Below are positions 1 to 12,500 of a stretch of DNA of 64,000 nucleotides, piece after piece. The notes below the pieces were generated by a model. It was not told the DNA's origin, searched no databases, and worked only from the letters and a program-made list of their open reading frames with translations. A program made the translations under genes and the position numbers. Numbering within the stretch: the stretch's first letter is position 1; every line of letters starts with the position of its first letter. Origin of the DNA: Apostichopus japonicus (Eukaryota; Echinodermata; Holothuroidea; Aspidochirotida; Stichopodidae); contig NC_092564.1 of the NCBI RefSeq assembly GCF_037975245.1, positions 16,696,984 through 16,760,983 on the forward strand. The letters run 5' to 3'.

Positions 1-170
1 GTGGGTGTACCTGTAGAAGTGGTCCAATTCTTCCCCGGTTGAATGTAATACAAATTCCCAGTCTGGCGATAGGAGGTGGTGGATGGCCACCTCCCCCTCC
101 AACATCCCACTGCCTTTGCGCACGCCCACTGGGGAGTACCGGTACCAATGCACACCCCTCTCACGGCAAT
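1..170 (-). CDS. partial internal exon of an unidentified neighbouring gene (minus strand)
   Basis: The reverse complement of 170..1 is open through the window edge and reads like real protein in one frame (CRERGVHWYRYSPVGVRKG near its start, then SPDWEFVLHSTGEELDHFYR). It is preceded on the minus strand by an intron-like acceptor (CAACAG, AG at 172-171), which would make it an internal exon entered in phase 1. A second frame is also open, so the reading frame rests on composition: acidic and aromatic residues, few rare ones. I do not recognise the family. The upstream exon of this gene would have to lie to the right of 172, so it could overlap the promoter or intron 1 of the giant gene on the other strand. 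It could still be chance open sequence. Confidence 0.4.
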   Translation of the reverse strand, partial: MAVRGVCIGTGTPQWACAKAVGCWRGRWPSTTSYRQTGNLYYIQPGKNWTTSTGTP

Positions 171-172
171 CT

Positions 173-518
173 GTTGTTTTCATGTTGAATCGAATGATTG
201 GTAGAAACGATTACAAAAATACAACTTTATAACAATGGAACTACTTTAGTACCGTATGCCCTCTCAACAATGTACTAAATTGCCTTGAACTTTTCTAAGA
301 AAGTTCACTTACTGCCACTGCTGGAAAGAAGCACAGTAAACAGAGGGGACATGTAGTCTTAGTTACACATTGACTACCCTGTGAGTTGCCATGGTGATTG
401 ATCTCAAATTTCATTGGCTATTTGCTGTCGATCACAGTTTTCTTCCTTTTCTGTTCTACTTTTGTTAGTTGTTGTGATTTTTGGTGTCGACGGTGTCCTC
501 AGCACAATCACCAGAACC
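173..518 (+). promoter_or_regulatory. presumed promoter and 5'UTR zone of the giant modular gene
   Basis: This is the stretch between the minus-strand exon and the start ATG at 519. An inverted CCAAT box (ATTGG) lies at 413-417 and another ATTGG at 197-201. I see no convincing TATA box. The frame of the start codon has a stop at 399-401 and no ATG until 519, which fixes the start. A 25-codon upstream ORF (391-468, ending TAG) would precede the start if transcription begins upstream of 391. It could dampen translation, but that is inference. Confidence 0.35.
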
Positions 519-582
519 ATGGCTCGGGAAAGGGAGCTGATATCGCTCAAAATCTCGGTGTTTTTCCTTTTAGGAATATTCG
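519..582 (+). CDS. exon 1: start codon and signal peptide
   Basis: ATG at 519 sits in a near-perfect Kozak context (AGAACCATGG). It encodes [21 protein letters not shown] plus the first base of a Gly codon, then a consensus donor GTAAGT at 583 (phase 1). The charged start followed by a hydrophobic run ([10 protein letters not shown]) fits a secretory signal peptide, cleaved near the exon end. The phase-1 donor matches the phase-1 acceptor of exon 2 at 10321, giving Gly-Leu-Ile-Glu at the junction. The link crosses a 9.7-kb intron, so another first exon inside that intron cannot be ruled out. Confidence 0.6.
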
Positions 583-3500
583 GTAAGTTCAAGATTTTAT
601 CCACTAAAACAACTACTGTCATGTTTAATACTTCCACTCCGAAAATGGCAGGTTGAATGTTTTAAAGAAAGTCATGGTTCCAAATGAACCGAAATGTATA
701 GAACATTTAAAGGAACCATGCCCATAGTTTATGTAAAATTTAAAGAGTTAGTTTCGTTTATCGAGGTATATTTTATCATCATTTCTCTGTCAGTTTGCCC
801 GTGGTGATTTATTAACATAATTTTTACGAATTCATCTTTCTAAGTTTTCAACTGTTATTTGGCAAAGAAATGACTAATGCGTGTTATGTTTTAACTAAAT
901 AGAATATAACATACTTTGTTAAGCAAGTTAACGCGGAAGTAATACAACATTTAGGGGGGGGGGGGGCATCAGGAGTATGGAGGATGGAAGAATCGACCAT
1001 AATAATATGAATAATTCAAAGGCTCAAAGAGTTAGTCATGTAAAATATATTAAAGCAAAGTTACCTTCGTTTCATTGCCAGATATTTGAAAATATTGCAC
1101 ATTTTGTTCTATGTATAGGATACCTTTATAAGGAAGTTAATTTCAAAACAGAGTATGTTCTCTATATGTGTATTCTGTTATCGGGTTCTCTCAGTGTTAT
1201 ATATTGTACTGCAGTTACGACTTTAGTATAGGAAATTTCCTGCCTTAATTGGACGTTTGCAGTATATACCAACTTGGAGTTTTCTATAGCCGTCAAAAGA
1301 ATTAACCAGTAAACCGGTTTAACAATACAAACAAAAATGCAATACAAAAAGCACTTTGGGACCGCCAAGTAGACGTTTACACACATAATATACAAAGCAA
1401 TACAAACGATAAGACAAAAAAAGAAAAGAAAAAAAAGGAAAGTAAACGCAAACATCCAGGATGTTTTTTTATTCTATAGCAGCCTGCAAAAAAAAAACAT
1501 ATTTTGAAGGTTCCAGAGGGTGAAGATTCAGCCTCTGCCCTCCCTATGTTCCTTTTGGGATAGGACACATGCTAACACATTTTGATGTTGTATTTTTTTT
1601 GTATTGTATATTGTATTGTACATTGTATTGTATATTGTATGTTAAAGGTATAAAGGTGTTGTACAAAACAATCTGACAGCAATAAAACGCGTTATCAAAA
1701 CTACAGTATCAAATGGTTCCCGAAAGAGTTGATGGCGGTATTGAAGAACATAGCATAGACTCCGGATGTGTGACCTGATCAATTCACTTTGGCTTCGGCT
1801 TTGAGTACAACGTTTCTTTATGCTGCCGCAATTTTGTAAGGTCGCGAAGGGTGACTGCATAGATTTCCCTTTCTGGAAACCTAAATTGAAAAGCTTGAGA
1901 AGTATTTGATGATAGCTTTGCTAAAAAATCAGACAACATAAAGACGGTTAGTTATATCTTAAGCCTCAGGAACCAGACCCGGGGCCTGGGGTGGGGACTG
2001 TAGACTATATGTCTGTGAGGAGGCACCGCGCAATATGTTCAACAATCTTGTAAGGCTTTGTTTTAACGATTGACTGTGGTTAATCCTCAACAGTCCCTGA
2101 CAATCTTATTATAAGTATAACTACATTGAAAACGTTTACAAATTGTCTATACTTTTACTTTATTAAACCCCGTTCACGCTATACGACACCACACGATTCG
2201 ATACAAGAAAAGTTGAATACTTTCAACTTTTGTCGTATGATAAAATGTGTGGGACTGCGATGTTTTTTGTAGTTTTTTATATGTAGTTTTTAATGACAAA
2301 TCAGAATGACGCTTTGTGTGGAGCACGTAATTGATGGAGCAGGTACTTGATGGGGCACGTACTTGATGGAGCACGTTCTTGATGGAGCACGTACTTGATA
2401 CCTTTATACTCCCTTATGCCGGTATCTATAGTTTTAATACGCGTTGTTGGGTATGCGTGCAACCTCGGTGCACGCATACGATTTGTAGCATACAGAATGA
2501 TGAGTTGACTATACATAGGCGTTGACTATGTATAGGCGTTCTGATGCAAATCTGGTATTTAGAGTATAATATCACTCTGAAATTGTGGGATGTACATAGT
2601 AAGCGGCGTTTTAATGAATACATAGCCTAGTTCACTAATTCAAGAGAGTTCACTTTTGTCCTTCTCCCAAGGTATGTTCCATTTCCAGACCGGTGACTAG
2701 GAACAGTTAAAAAAGGGTTGACAAAAGTTGGTACCCTTCTGACATTTACTTTTAAGTCTCTACACCATGACGTCATGATGATCGTCATCTATCGCATAAA
2801 TTTGTCGTGTACTATGACGTCACGATGATCCCCCTCCCCCTTCCCTTCGTATCGTATGATGTCGTATCTTGCACGAGTAAGAACGGCGCAGTGAAATCAA
2901 AAGTTTGACTATATAGTCTCGTCAAATGATCCTTATTGAGAAAAGTTCTAGAATTCTGGGAACGAAACCCAAACAACTTTTAAGCTGATCCACTCTCAGT
3001 CCCAGCATCGAGACGGTGACTGTGTGTTATCATCGTAAAATGTGTATCACGGGTCGCTTAGAACGGGAATAGATACTACACATGATCGTGTACGCGCGAT
3101 CGTGCACGCGCGATCGTGCACGCGCGATCGTGCACGCGCGATCGTGCACGCGCGATCGTGCACGCGCGATCGTGCATGCACGCGCGATCGTGCACGCGCG
3201 CCAAAAGACTAAGACCGATCACGTCATGGTCGCGAGGGGAAAAAGGAATGAAAGGCTAGCATTGAAAGATTTATCAAAAGCGACAGAAGAAGCTGTTTTT
3301 TCTTGTACGTCTTTAAATATTGAATTTCGTTCAACTCAAAGAAACATCTTGGGCCTTCATAATATTGTTTTTTTCCCCTTCAATAATAACAATGCGACAG
3401 TGGTTTGAAGAGAGAGAGACTATTTTGATTGGCTGAAATGTTGACATCACGTTGCTAACCAGACCCAGGGGTGACGAAAAATGTCTTAATTTATAGTTAT

Positions 3501-6500
3501 GCATGTGGCGAGCGACCGATCAGCTGAAATACCGCCTCCGACTCCAACCCTCCCACTCATTACTTTGGTATATCATACGACAATACGTATATACGTACGA
3601 CGGTGTCCTTTTAACCTGGCAGATAATGTACGGAAGATCTAAACGGTCCTGCAAAAGAAAATCCTAGGTGAAATTTTGCAGGCTATCTTCTCTTAGTATC
3701 AGCATGGAGCTATCAAAGAAATAGCTTCATGGTATCAGTAAAGATTTGAAATCAACAGGCGTATCTCATGGGCAAGGGAATTTACAGAAGTTTTTGCCGA
3801 TAACGCCCTCAGTATTTAACTTCCCCTATTTTGAACGAGTCATCTGGAAAGACACATCACATATTTCGGTGATTATATTTCGGTTTGATATCAGAGTTAT
3901 ACTGAATGAACCCAAATCTCTGCTTACCATATAGACTATACTGAAACATGAAGACGGGAGAGCTAGGGTGTGAATTAGGGTAAAGATATCTGTTCCAACT
4001 TTGTTGATCAGTAACACTGGTAAAATTGAACAAAGATATTTTTGTTTGGTCCACATTTACATACTGTTTTAAGTTTTCTTTTTTATTCATGGATTGACTA
4101 TGACATCATCAGTAAAGTTTAAAGGAGCTTTCCTGGGATAAGGAATACTTTAAAGGTAAATATCTTGAAAACCGGAACAGATAGCCCATAAAAGCGGTAA
4201 CCGGGCTTTCACAGTTTTCGTTTGACATGCCAAGACTAAACTTTTGAATAAATTCCCTGCGAGTAGTCATCTCAAACAAGTAGACTCCCGGACAGGCTTT
4301 AAATAATGTCTACCTCTAAATATATATCTGGCAAACAAGTCTTCATACACATTGGAAATATGGTAGCTGGAGGTCCTATAACAACCAAGCTATGTGTTCT
4401 TGGTACTTCGCGCGTGGAGTATGCGTCCTGCAACCGACATAACTTCACTGAAAAGCCGTCAGCCTCGTGAAATTTATGAGTTTCATTTCTAAGAGTCTAA
4501 TTACTATGCAGAGGGCCGTGGAGTATGTGTCATGTGGGTTTACATTTGGTTATATCCCTAACATATCAGCTGGGGTATGGGACACCCCACCTTTTATGTC
4601 AGCCAGAATTATACATTCAGAGGGGATGATTGTTTTATTATTTTGTCGCCAGGAAGAATAGGACCACTCTTCCGGGTACTGGAGGCACTTCCATAATGGT
4701 ATATGCCCCTACCTAAATCAGTGGCGGGGAAAGGGGGGGGGGGGGTTAAGTGGCCGTTTCCCACCGTGACCTTTGAAGACCTGTGCATCTCACTGCTAAC
4801 TATTTATTTCAATTGGTAACCTTAGTTTAGTAAAATCAAAAAGAAACAAAAGAAAGGCCAAGCCAAGTTGGACAATTGTTCTATCACATATGTTGTTGCA
4901 TCAAAATAATTTTCCGCGGTAAATTATTATATTACAGTATCCCATGTTGTGATATACTGTGATCTTGTGAGATTTCATTGTCTCTGAGACAGCATATATG
5001 CTAGACCGTATGGCAAGCCGTTTTCCTTTTATTCGATATTTGATGATATCATCGATTATTTGGTGGTATCAGCAAATGAATTGGTGATATCACCAAATAG
5101 TTGTTGATATCATCAAATATCAAAATAAAATAAACCTGTTTGCAAACTGCTAATCCACCAGAGAGCCTGTGTAAGAAAATGTGTAAAAGTAAGTTGGCCT
5201 AACGTTACGATCCTAGCAGGATCTTCTTCAAATGCTGAATGACAAGTAACAGTAACAGAAACGATAGGCCAACTTACTTATACACATCATCAAATATCGA
5301 ATAAAAGTAAAACGGCTTGCCATAAGACCGCGCCGCGCCTACATACAGTGAGACTGACGACTGTCCGACAGGTGACCAACTGACGACAGAATTGGAATAC
5401 TGAAACCCAAGGGGACATAAAGACGAAAAAAGAAGTTCAACTTCTAGGAACCCAAGCTTTTCAGAAAAAACATATGAAAATAGTGATGAAAACTCGCGTA
5501 AACTCGAACCAAAGAGAGTCAATCTTTCTGACTGAACCAAATCGTGATGAAGAGAGGTTTCAAGCACCCGTGACGCTCATAACATTAGGCCCCAGCTACT
5601 ATCGTTTATGCCTGTAGTGTAGCCGTGATATTCAGGTTAGAGTAGACCTAACTTAATTAGGCAGCTCTGTGCGGTGTAGGCATAACAATTAACATATGGT
5701 ACTTTTATGATGCTAAGTTAGTAAATGTAATATATATGTATATATTTAAATTGAAAGCACATACAGGCCTAGAATTACACCATTTTAGCCACTTGCTGAA
5801 AATGCCCGTGCATAAAATAATCTTCTGCCCAAAATCAAGTTCTCACTGGATTTTTCCTGAATTACAATACACATCAGTAATTTGTATCTAGGCTTTTGAG
5901 ACCCAGTAATATTTGTTGATAATAAGCGATAAAATGTTACAGGACTTTTTCTGTGCATACAGAAATCATGTCGATTCTTTGACTACTGATTGGTGACCCA
6001 CTTACCATGTGTTTAAGTTCATAGTGTCTACCGGAAGAAACTTCCAGTGTTTTTCTTTGCTAGAGACAAACAGCAAAATCCACCCACATTTAGCCACTAA
6101 AATATCGGAAGTTTGAGGCCTTCTATACTGAAGTTTCTGTGCAAGTAATCTGGCTAATTGTACCTTAGCAAAGTTCAAGGATATATATCATCAGTGGCCG
6201 AGCGTCCATACAGTCAGGGGGGCGGATGCCCGCCCTGACGGACTCAAATGGACTGCTGACGCCCTTTTCAGCTCTTTACCACTCTTTACTTATTCGCGAT
6301 TATTGCCTTTTTTATTGCGCTATCATCTACCTATTGACATTTGTCACATTTTGTTGGTGTAATTTGGCAATGACACCTATTTATTCTTTGTTAATCGATT
6401 AATGACCCTTTCCGGGCCTGGCTAATTTGCAGATCTGCAAATTAGCCAGGCCCGGAAAGGGTCATTTCCGGCAATCTAGGGAGTATCTTTACTCAAAATA

Positions 6501-9500
6501 TTTCTGTACGCTACGCGCCAACCTGTGGTGGCGCTCCGCTTAGATGCTGTCAAAAGCGCCCCTACAGACCATTCTCGCCCCTCCTGACCAATACCCCTAG
6601 CTCCGCCACTGTATGTCATGTATCAAAGTTGTGGTTAATGTTTGCTTGTACAATGAAGTCGATTTAGCTGATGATTTAAATTAAAAGTAGCAGATTGGTG
6701 GAAACACTGCTGACGACGGCTGATAAAGCTCATTGTGCAGAATGATGTACATTGTGTAATGTCACGGTCAACAACTCTGAAGATAACTTGGGCAAATTAC
6801 TTCCAGTTATATAAATGATATATGAGTGATAAAACAAACTCTGATACTAATTTGTTCTGCCTATTTACACATCATCATTGAAAACCATTTTAAGAAAATA
6901 GCGAAATAAACCTAGATATTGTAACACAAGTTCGTTTCTGTTGCATTGGTCAATATACAAAGGAAAATGCATCAGATGTAGAGTTTGGAGTTTACAAGTT
7001 CTGTTGGGCATGGTGTCGCCTAAGGCAAATTTCAACAACACAGAAATTGTTTGTGACTCCTCTCTCATCCCCCTCCCCCCAAATTTCAAAACATTTATGT
7101 TGATCCTTATGCTCAGTTTTCAAGCTTTTGTTCCTTCTGTGGAGCTCTGATTATTTTCAGATGCAATGGCTCTCAAATGTTTGAACTCTTTCTATATTCC
7201 TTTGATCCTACTCAAATGAATGGAAATAACTTTAAGGGTTTCGGGTCCCTAGAAAGTGTATTTTGAAATTTCGCAAAGAGGTTTTGCTATAACACAAATG
7301 ACCGTAAAATTATGACAGGATTAATTTCCCCAAAGATTTTGACAGCCTTCAGTTTATTACCAATGATGACCTTCTTAGAAAACAAGGGCACCAAATGATG
7401 AGAATAAACTTGCACCTGTTTGACATATAACATCTTTAAAATTTACTTATTGTGTGAGTAATCCCTTGCCAGACTCTATATAAAACCAATCTCAAAAGGA
7501 CATATATGTAAATAATAATTTTGACTGGTGAGGGCAATAGCCAGGACAGAACTAGACCTTCCCATGATCACTTACATAAGTATTAAATGGAACTTAGAAT
7601 CGATGATCAAACAAATCAAAAAGGGTAGTTAGACATAATGACTCCAAAAATCAATAGATATCCATGTTAAAAAAAGGGAAAAAATGGGACAAAACACTTT
7701 AAAAATTTAGCAATTCTCTGCTGTTTAATTCGGAATACACATTTTCATGGCATTTGTACAGTAGCTCAGTTTGAGAGAACTTTGTGTATCCAATGTTGAT
7801 TAAAAAAGTATTAAATAGTCTTTTCAATGAATTTTCAAAACCATGGTCAAAGCAATGCTTCTTTTTGCTTTGAGTTTATAGACCCTTTGAAGAGAAAGGA
7901 AGGCTGTTGTTTTTGACATATTCCATTCCGTCCAAATAAACAACAGACCTTTGTTTACCTTTAAAGGGGAGAGTGAGTGATTTTAACCTAACATCACTGA
8001 TAGTTTGCCCAATGGATATATCGTTTTGTCCTTTGTGTCTTTCCTGCTTTATCAAACCCATTGACTATTTAATATTCTTAACATTTATCAATTATTAAGT
8101 GTAAGTTAAAGAACAAAAAAAAAGAGAATGCAAGGTGCGGATTGTAGATGCCTTGTCTCTTGTGGATATTCATGACACTTGGAATCTATGGAACGCCAAA
8201 AGGACCACAGTGACATGTACCACTACTAATTTGACATGTACTACTACTAATTCGAAGTGTACTACTACTAATTTGAAGTGTAATACATGTAAAATGTCGC
8301 GTACTACTACTAATTCGAAGTGTACTACATCTAAAATGTCGCGTACAACTACAGTACTAATTCGAAGTGTACTACATCTAAAAAGTCACGTACTACTACT
8401 AAATTGGAGAGATGGCGCTATTCACAATCTTTCCGATACCATGTCATCGAGTTGCGCATCTGCATTAAAATAATGATGAAGAAAACATATTCTTTAATAC
8501 TCTGTTGATTCAAATGTCTATTTTACAGTTTATACCTTTAAGGTCTGTGGCAAATATAGAAAATAGCATATAGTTTGGCACAGCTGGGGAATCAAAAGCA
8601 TTCTTGACATTTCAATGACGGGGAAATTGCTGCTTGTGAATAATAATGTGTATAACAATTTTAAGAGTTAAAAACTGAAGCTACATTAAGCACATTCTTG
8701 GGGATCGATGGTTCCACCTGCTGGGGCTTCGAAATCTTGTTGCTTTGCCACCACCGGATTTTTATTTTTGTGACGCCCAATGGTCACAGACAATGGTGAT
8801 TATAGTATTAGTAATTTAGGCAAGGAGAAGGGGAACATTCAGGAAGACTGACACGTACATATATACTCCTAATCCTACGCATACTAAGCTCTGCATATAC
8901 ACACATTACTGTGCCAAAATCTAAATTCAAACGGTAACGTATATTTGGGCTCTTAAGTTATGCTCGGAATTAATCCATGACCTAGTACTTTAGTAGGCCT
9001 ATATTCAGGCCATTTGTAGAACACCTAAAATGCATACGGTACTAGACTTGTATATAATTTAAACAAGTAGCAGTTTTGGAATATCATTTAAATTAGACAC
9101 TATATCCTAGCCGCAGCCTGGCCTAGCATATAGAAAAAGTCTAGGAAGCCTAACTTAGCTCATTAACAGTAGCACCTCACCGGTCTTTTCTGAATGTAAA
9201 GCAGCATTTTGCGTTTGGGCGCCGTTTTCTATTTTTTTGACATGTTCATCAAGTTTTTTACATATATATATATCAAATACACCAGTTTTTAACTCTTAAA
9301 ATTGTTATGCACACTATTATTTACAAGCAGCAATTTTCCTGTCATTGAAATGTCAAGAATGCTTTTGATTCCCCAGCTGTTCCCCAGCTGTTGATTCCCC
9401 AGCTAACTATATGCTATTTTCTATATTTGCCACAGACCTTAAAGGTATAAACTGTAAAATAGACATTTGAATCAACAGAGTATTGAAGAATATGTTTTCT

Positions 9501-12500
9501 TCATCATTATTTTAATGCAGATGCGCAACTCGATGACATGGTATCGGAAAGATTGTGAATAGCGCCATCTCTCCAATTTAGTAGTAGTACGTGACTTTTT
9601 AGATGTAGTACACTTCGAATTAGTAGTAGTACGCGACATTTTAGATGTAGTACACTTCAAATTAGTATTATTACACTTCGAATTAGTAGTAGTACGCGAC
9701 ATTTTAGATATATTACACTTCGAATTAGTAGTAGTACGCGACATTTTACATGTATTACACTTCAAAGTAGTAGTAGTACATTTCAAATTAGTAGTGGTAC
9801 ATGTCACTGTGGTCCTTTTGGCGTTCCATAGGAATCTTTACCCATAATTTACTACTACTTCAGAGCAGAAGCGGAGCGTCCATACAGTCAGGGGGGGGGG
9901 CAGATTCCCCCCTGACGGACTCAAATGGACTACTGGCGCCCTTTTCAGCTTTTACCACTTTTGACTTATTCGTGATTATTGACTTTTATTGTACTCTCAT
10001 CTACCTATTGACATTTGTCACATTATCTGCAAATTAGCAAGGCTGGGAAAGTGTGATTTCCGGTGATCTAGGGAGTATCTTTACTCAAAAAATTTCTGTA
10101 CACTCCGCGCCAACCTGTGGTGGCGCTCCGCTTAGATAGTGTCGAAAGCGCCCCTACGGACCATTCTCGCCCCCCCCGACCAAAACCCCTAGCTCTGCCA
10201 CTGCTTCAGAGGCTGAAAGTCATACACCTATATAACACTGCACACTTCAGTTTTAATAGAGATCTGTTGTCCAACAAGTATACCCAACCAAAGTCATAAA
10301 CAGTTCTTCGTATTTAACAGGATTGATCGAAGCACAGAGGCCAACCGCATCCTTTACAGGTATCAGGTGGAGATTGCAACCTACCCAAGTGCAAGCTTCC
10401 GGTCCCAACGACGCCAGATTAAATGTCACCATCAATATCGGACCTAACTCTGACAGTGTCGTTGGAAATGGACTGTGGGCTCTGGATTTTTATGCCAGCA
10501 ATAGTAATGACGGGGGAGACCCCAAATACTTTTTAAGAGAGCAGATCCTTTCGTAAGTATTTTCAGTCATATGACGATGTGTCACACCGGTATAGCACAG
10601 GGTGCAAGTATGGTAAAATTAAAGTATTAAATTGCCTATGAATTTTTACCCTCGCCAATGAAATTTCTCCCATGCAGCTAAACGATATTGCATTGTACCC
10701 ACATGGGATTATGTATTGTTAATAAATTATCAATCTTTAAGATAAACAAGTAGGATCGAGAAGAAGGAGACTTAAGAAGAATAAATCAGTCTTTGCTAGA
10801 TTGGTGATTTTCTATCTATTGTGCCACTCTCTGTCAATTCTTGATCCTTGGGCTACTTATTGGCATGTAGCTCGGTAAATAATGGCTTATCCGAAATCGC
10901 AAACTGCTGTGCAAAGTGATCAGTGTGCTATACAAGTGCAAAGATGTATAGCACGTTATTGTTACATAGTATTTTATAAGTTCGTAATTTTAATTATTAC
11001 TCTGAAAACCCCATCGTACCACTTCATACCACTATAGATAATACTAACGTATACTGATTTGCTTATCAATATTCTGTCAATAATACGTAGCGGTACATTT
11101 TGTCAAAGTTTTTAAATTTTGTTTTTGTGTGTGCAGAATTCAAAATTTATGATCATAGACAATTCCTTCCCCTCTATTTCGTTCTCTAGTCCGAGCCAGC
11201 AAAATCAGCCGGGGTATAGCACTATTGGCTATTTAAATTTTGTTGTTGACACCACCATGGATCTCAATCAGATCGGTTGCGCAGAGGGCCAGCCGACTCA
11301 CCTCTGTGTCCGATTTTACCAAGGAGCAAACAGAAGATACATTTTCCCAACGTATGGGCCTGGTGACTCTGGGATCACATCTTGCAGGCAGAGTAGATGT
11401 TACCGTAAATATTGATTCATTTCAATTTTTTTTTCATTAAACAAAATAAACTTTGACCAAAACTTTCTCAAAAGCCGCAGCTCCATGAAGTTTAGTCGTC
11501 ACTTTTGTTTTGGTTGAAGAGTCAACTGGATCCCATGCCAACATCTCCTTTTTCCTTCACTCCTCCCCCTCCCCTCCCCCTCCCCTCCCCCTCCTCACCC
11601 CCTCTCTCAGGAGCTCTTCATGGCTTTAACATTGGGTATGGTATCCCTGTTTGTGAATTGTAATGGCTGTAGCTGATCCAACATGAAACTATTTGCTGCT
11701 AGATGTGAAGATTAATCAATGACAAGCCATGTTTTGTTCTCCACACATGCAGCAACATGTGGCTAGTGATTTTTCACTGTGTTCAATATCTGCCTTCTCA
11801 GGCCAAGTATTGTCCTTACTAAAAATCATCTCTGTCAGGACTGTAATATTATCTGTTATTATTGCGATGCATCGGTTCAGTGTCGCTCATGCTGATCATG
11901 CTGATTTTCTAGATTTTATTCCGGCAAGCCAGGAAATTAGCCACTGCCATGTCATGACAGTATAGCTTAACGCTGATTCCTATGACAGTAAATAAGAATA
12001 GCTTACAAAACTTGCAAACTGAATGGATGAATCCATCGATTACGGGGCAATACAACAATAGATCAGCCTTCTTTCTCAAAGTCATTTCGATGTCAATGCA
12101 TGGTCACTTTCAACATAGTAAAGAATTGCTTTTTTAATCTATGCTCATGAAACTTTTAAATCAAAATATTTTGCTTGACATTCACAGGAGGAGCTGGGGG
12201 AGGACATGGCAGCAGCAGTAGTAGTAGTAGTAGTAGTAGTAGCTCATCATCCCACGGTGGTGGCTCACAAACGGGGGGCAGAAGGTCAGCCCACATCCAC
12301 CGTGTTGGTTGGTCAATCGAACCATTCAGAGTCCAGAGAGGCAGGCCGTCCGATATCACTCTCAATTTAAACGTGCAGCCAAGAGGAAGCAACAGCGATG
12401 TTTCCGGAACCGGTCTGTGGGCAGTGAACATGTTCTCTTCAGACAACCCAGAGGGTTCTGGTATCAGATACAATCAGATCGGGAACCTGTTAGATGAAGA

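Larger units (their letters stand above)
583..10320 (+). other. intron 1 (9.7 kb), repeat-rich, no coding exon seen
   Basis: Runs from GTAAGT at 583 to TTTAACAG at 10320. I find no exon of the module family and no other convincing coding sequence on either strand. Short ORFs here come from repeats. Contents: a TTGTA-type microsatellite near 1602-1641, a 16-bp tandem repeat near 2320-2400, two CRE octamers at 2768 and 2815, a 14-bp GC-rich satellite at 3083-3201, a TATGG-end MITE at 5009-5324, hAT MITEs at 6192-6611 and 9866-10203, and a large foldback at 8187-9830. Stretches 583-2300, 3202-5000 and 6620-8180 show nothing I can name. Confidence 0.6.

Noticed and set aside
2168-2890. Possible terminal inverted repeats (GTCGTAT-containing) at 2168-2205 and 2850-2890
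   Set aside because: The match is patchy and no target duplication was found.
3082-3408. 108-codon ORF rich in Arg, Ala, Ser and His
   Set aside because: Most of it is translation of the 14-bp satellite CGCGCGATCGTGCA; no splice or conservation support.
8135-9807. Thr/Cys-rich ORFs on both strands (8135-8473 +, 9472-9807 -)
   Set aside because: They are translations of the tandem units in the two arms of the foldback element, mirrored on opposite strands.
12156-12473. 105-codon minus-strand ORF with a Leu run
   Set aside because: Antisense shadow of exon 4; the Leu run is the complement of the poly-Ser AGT/AGC tract.
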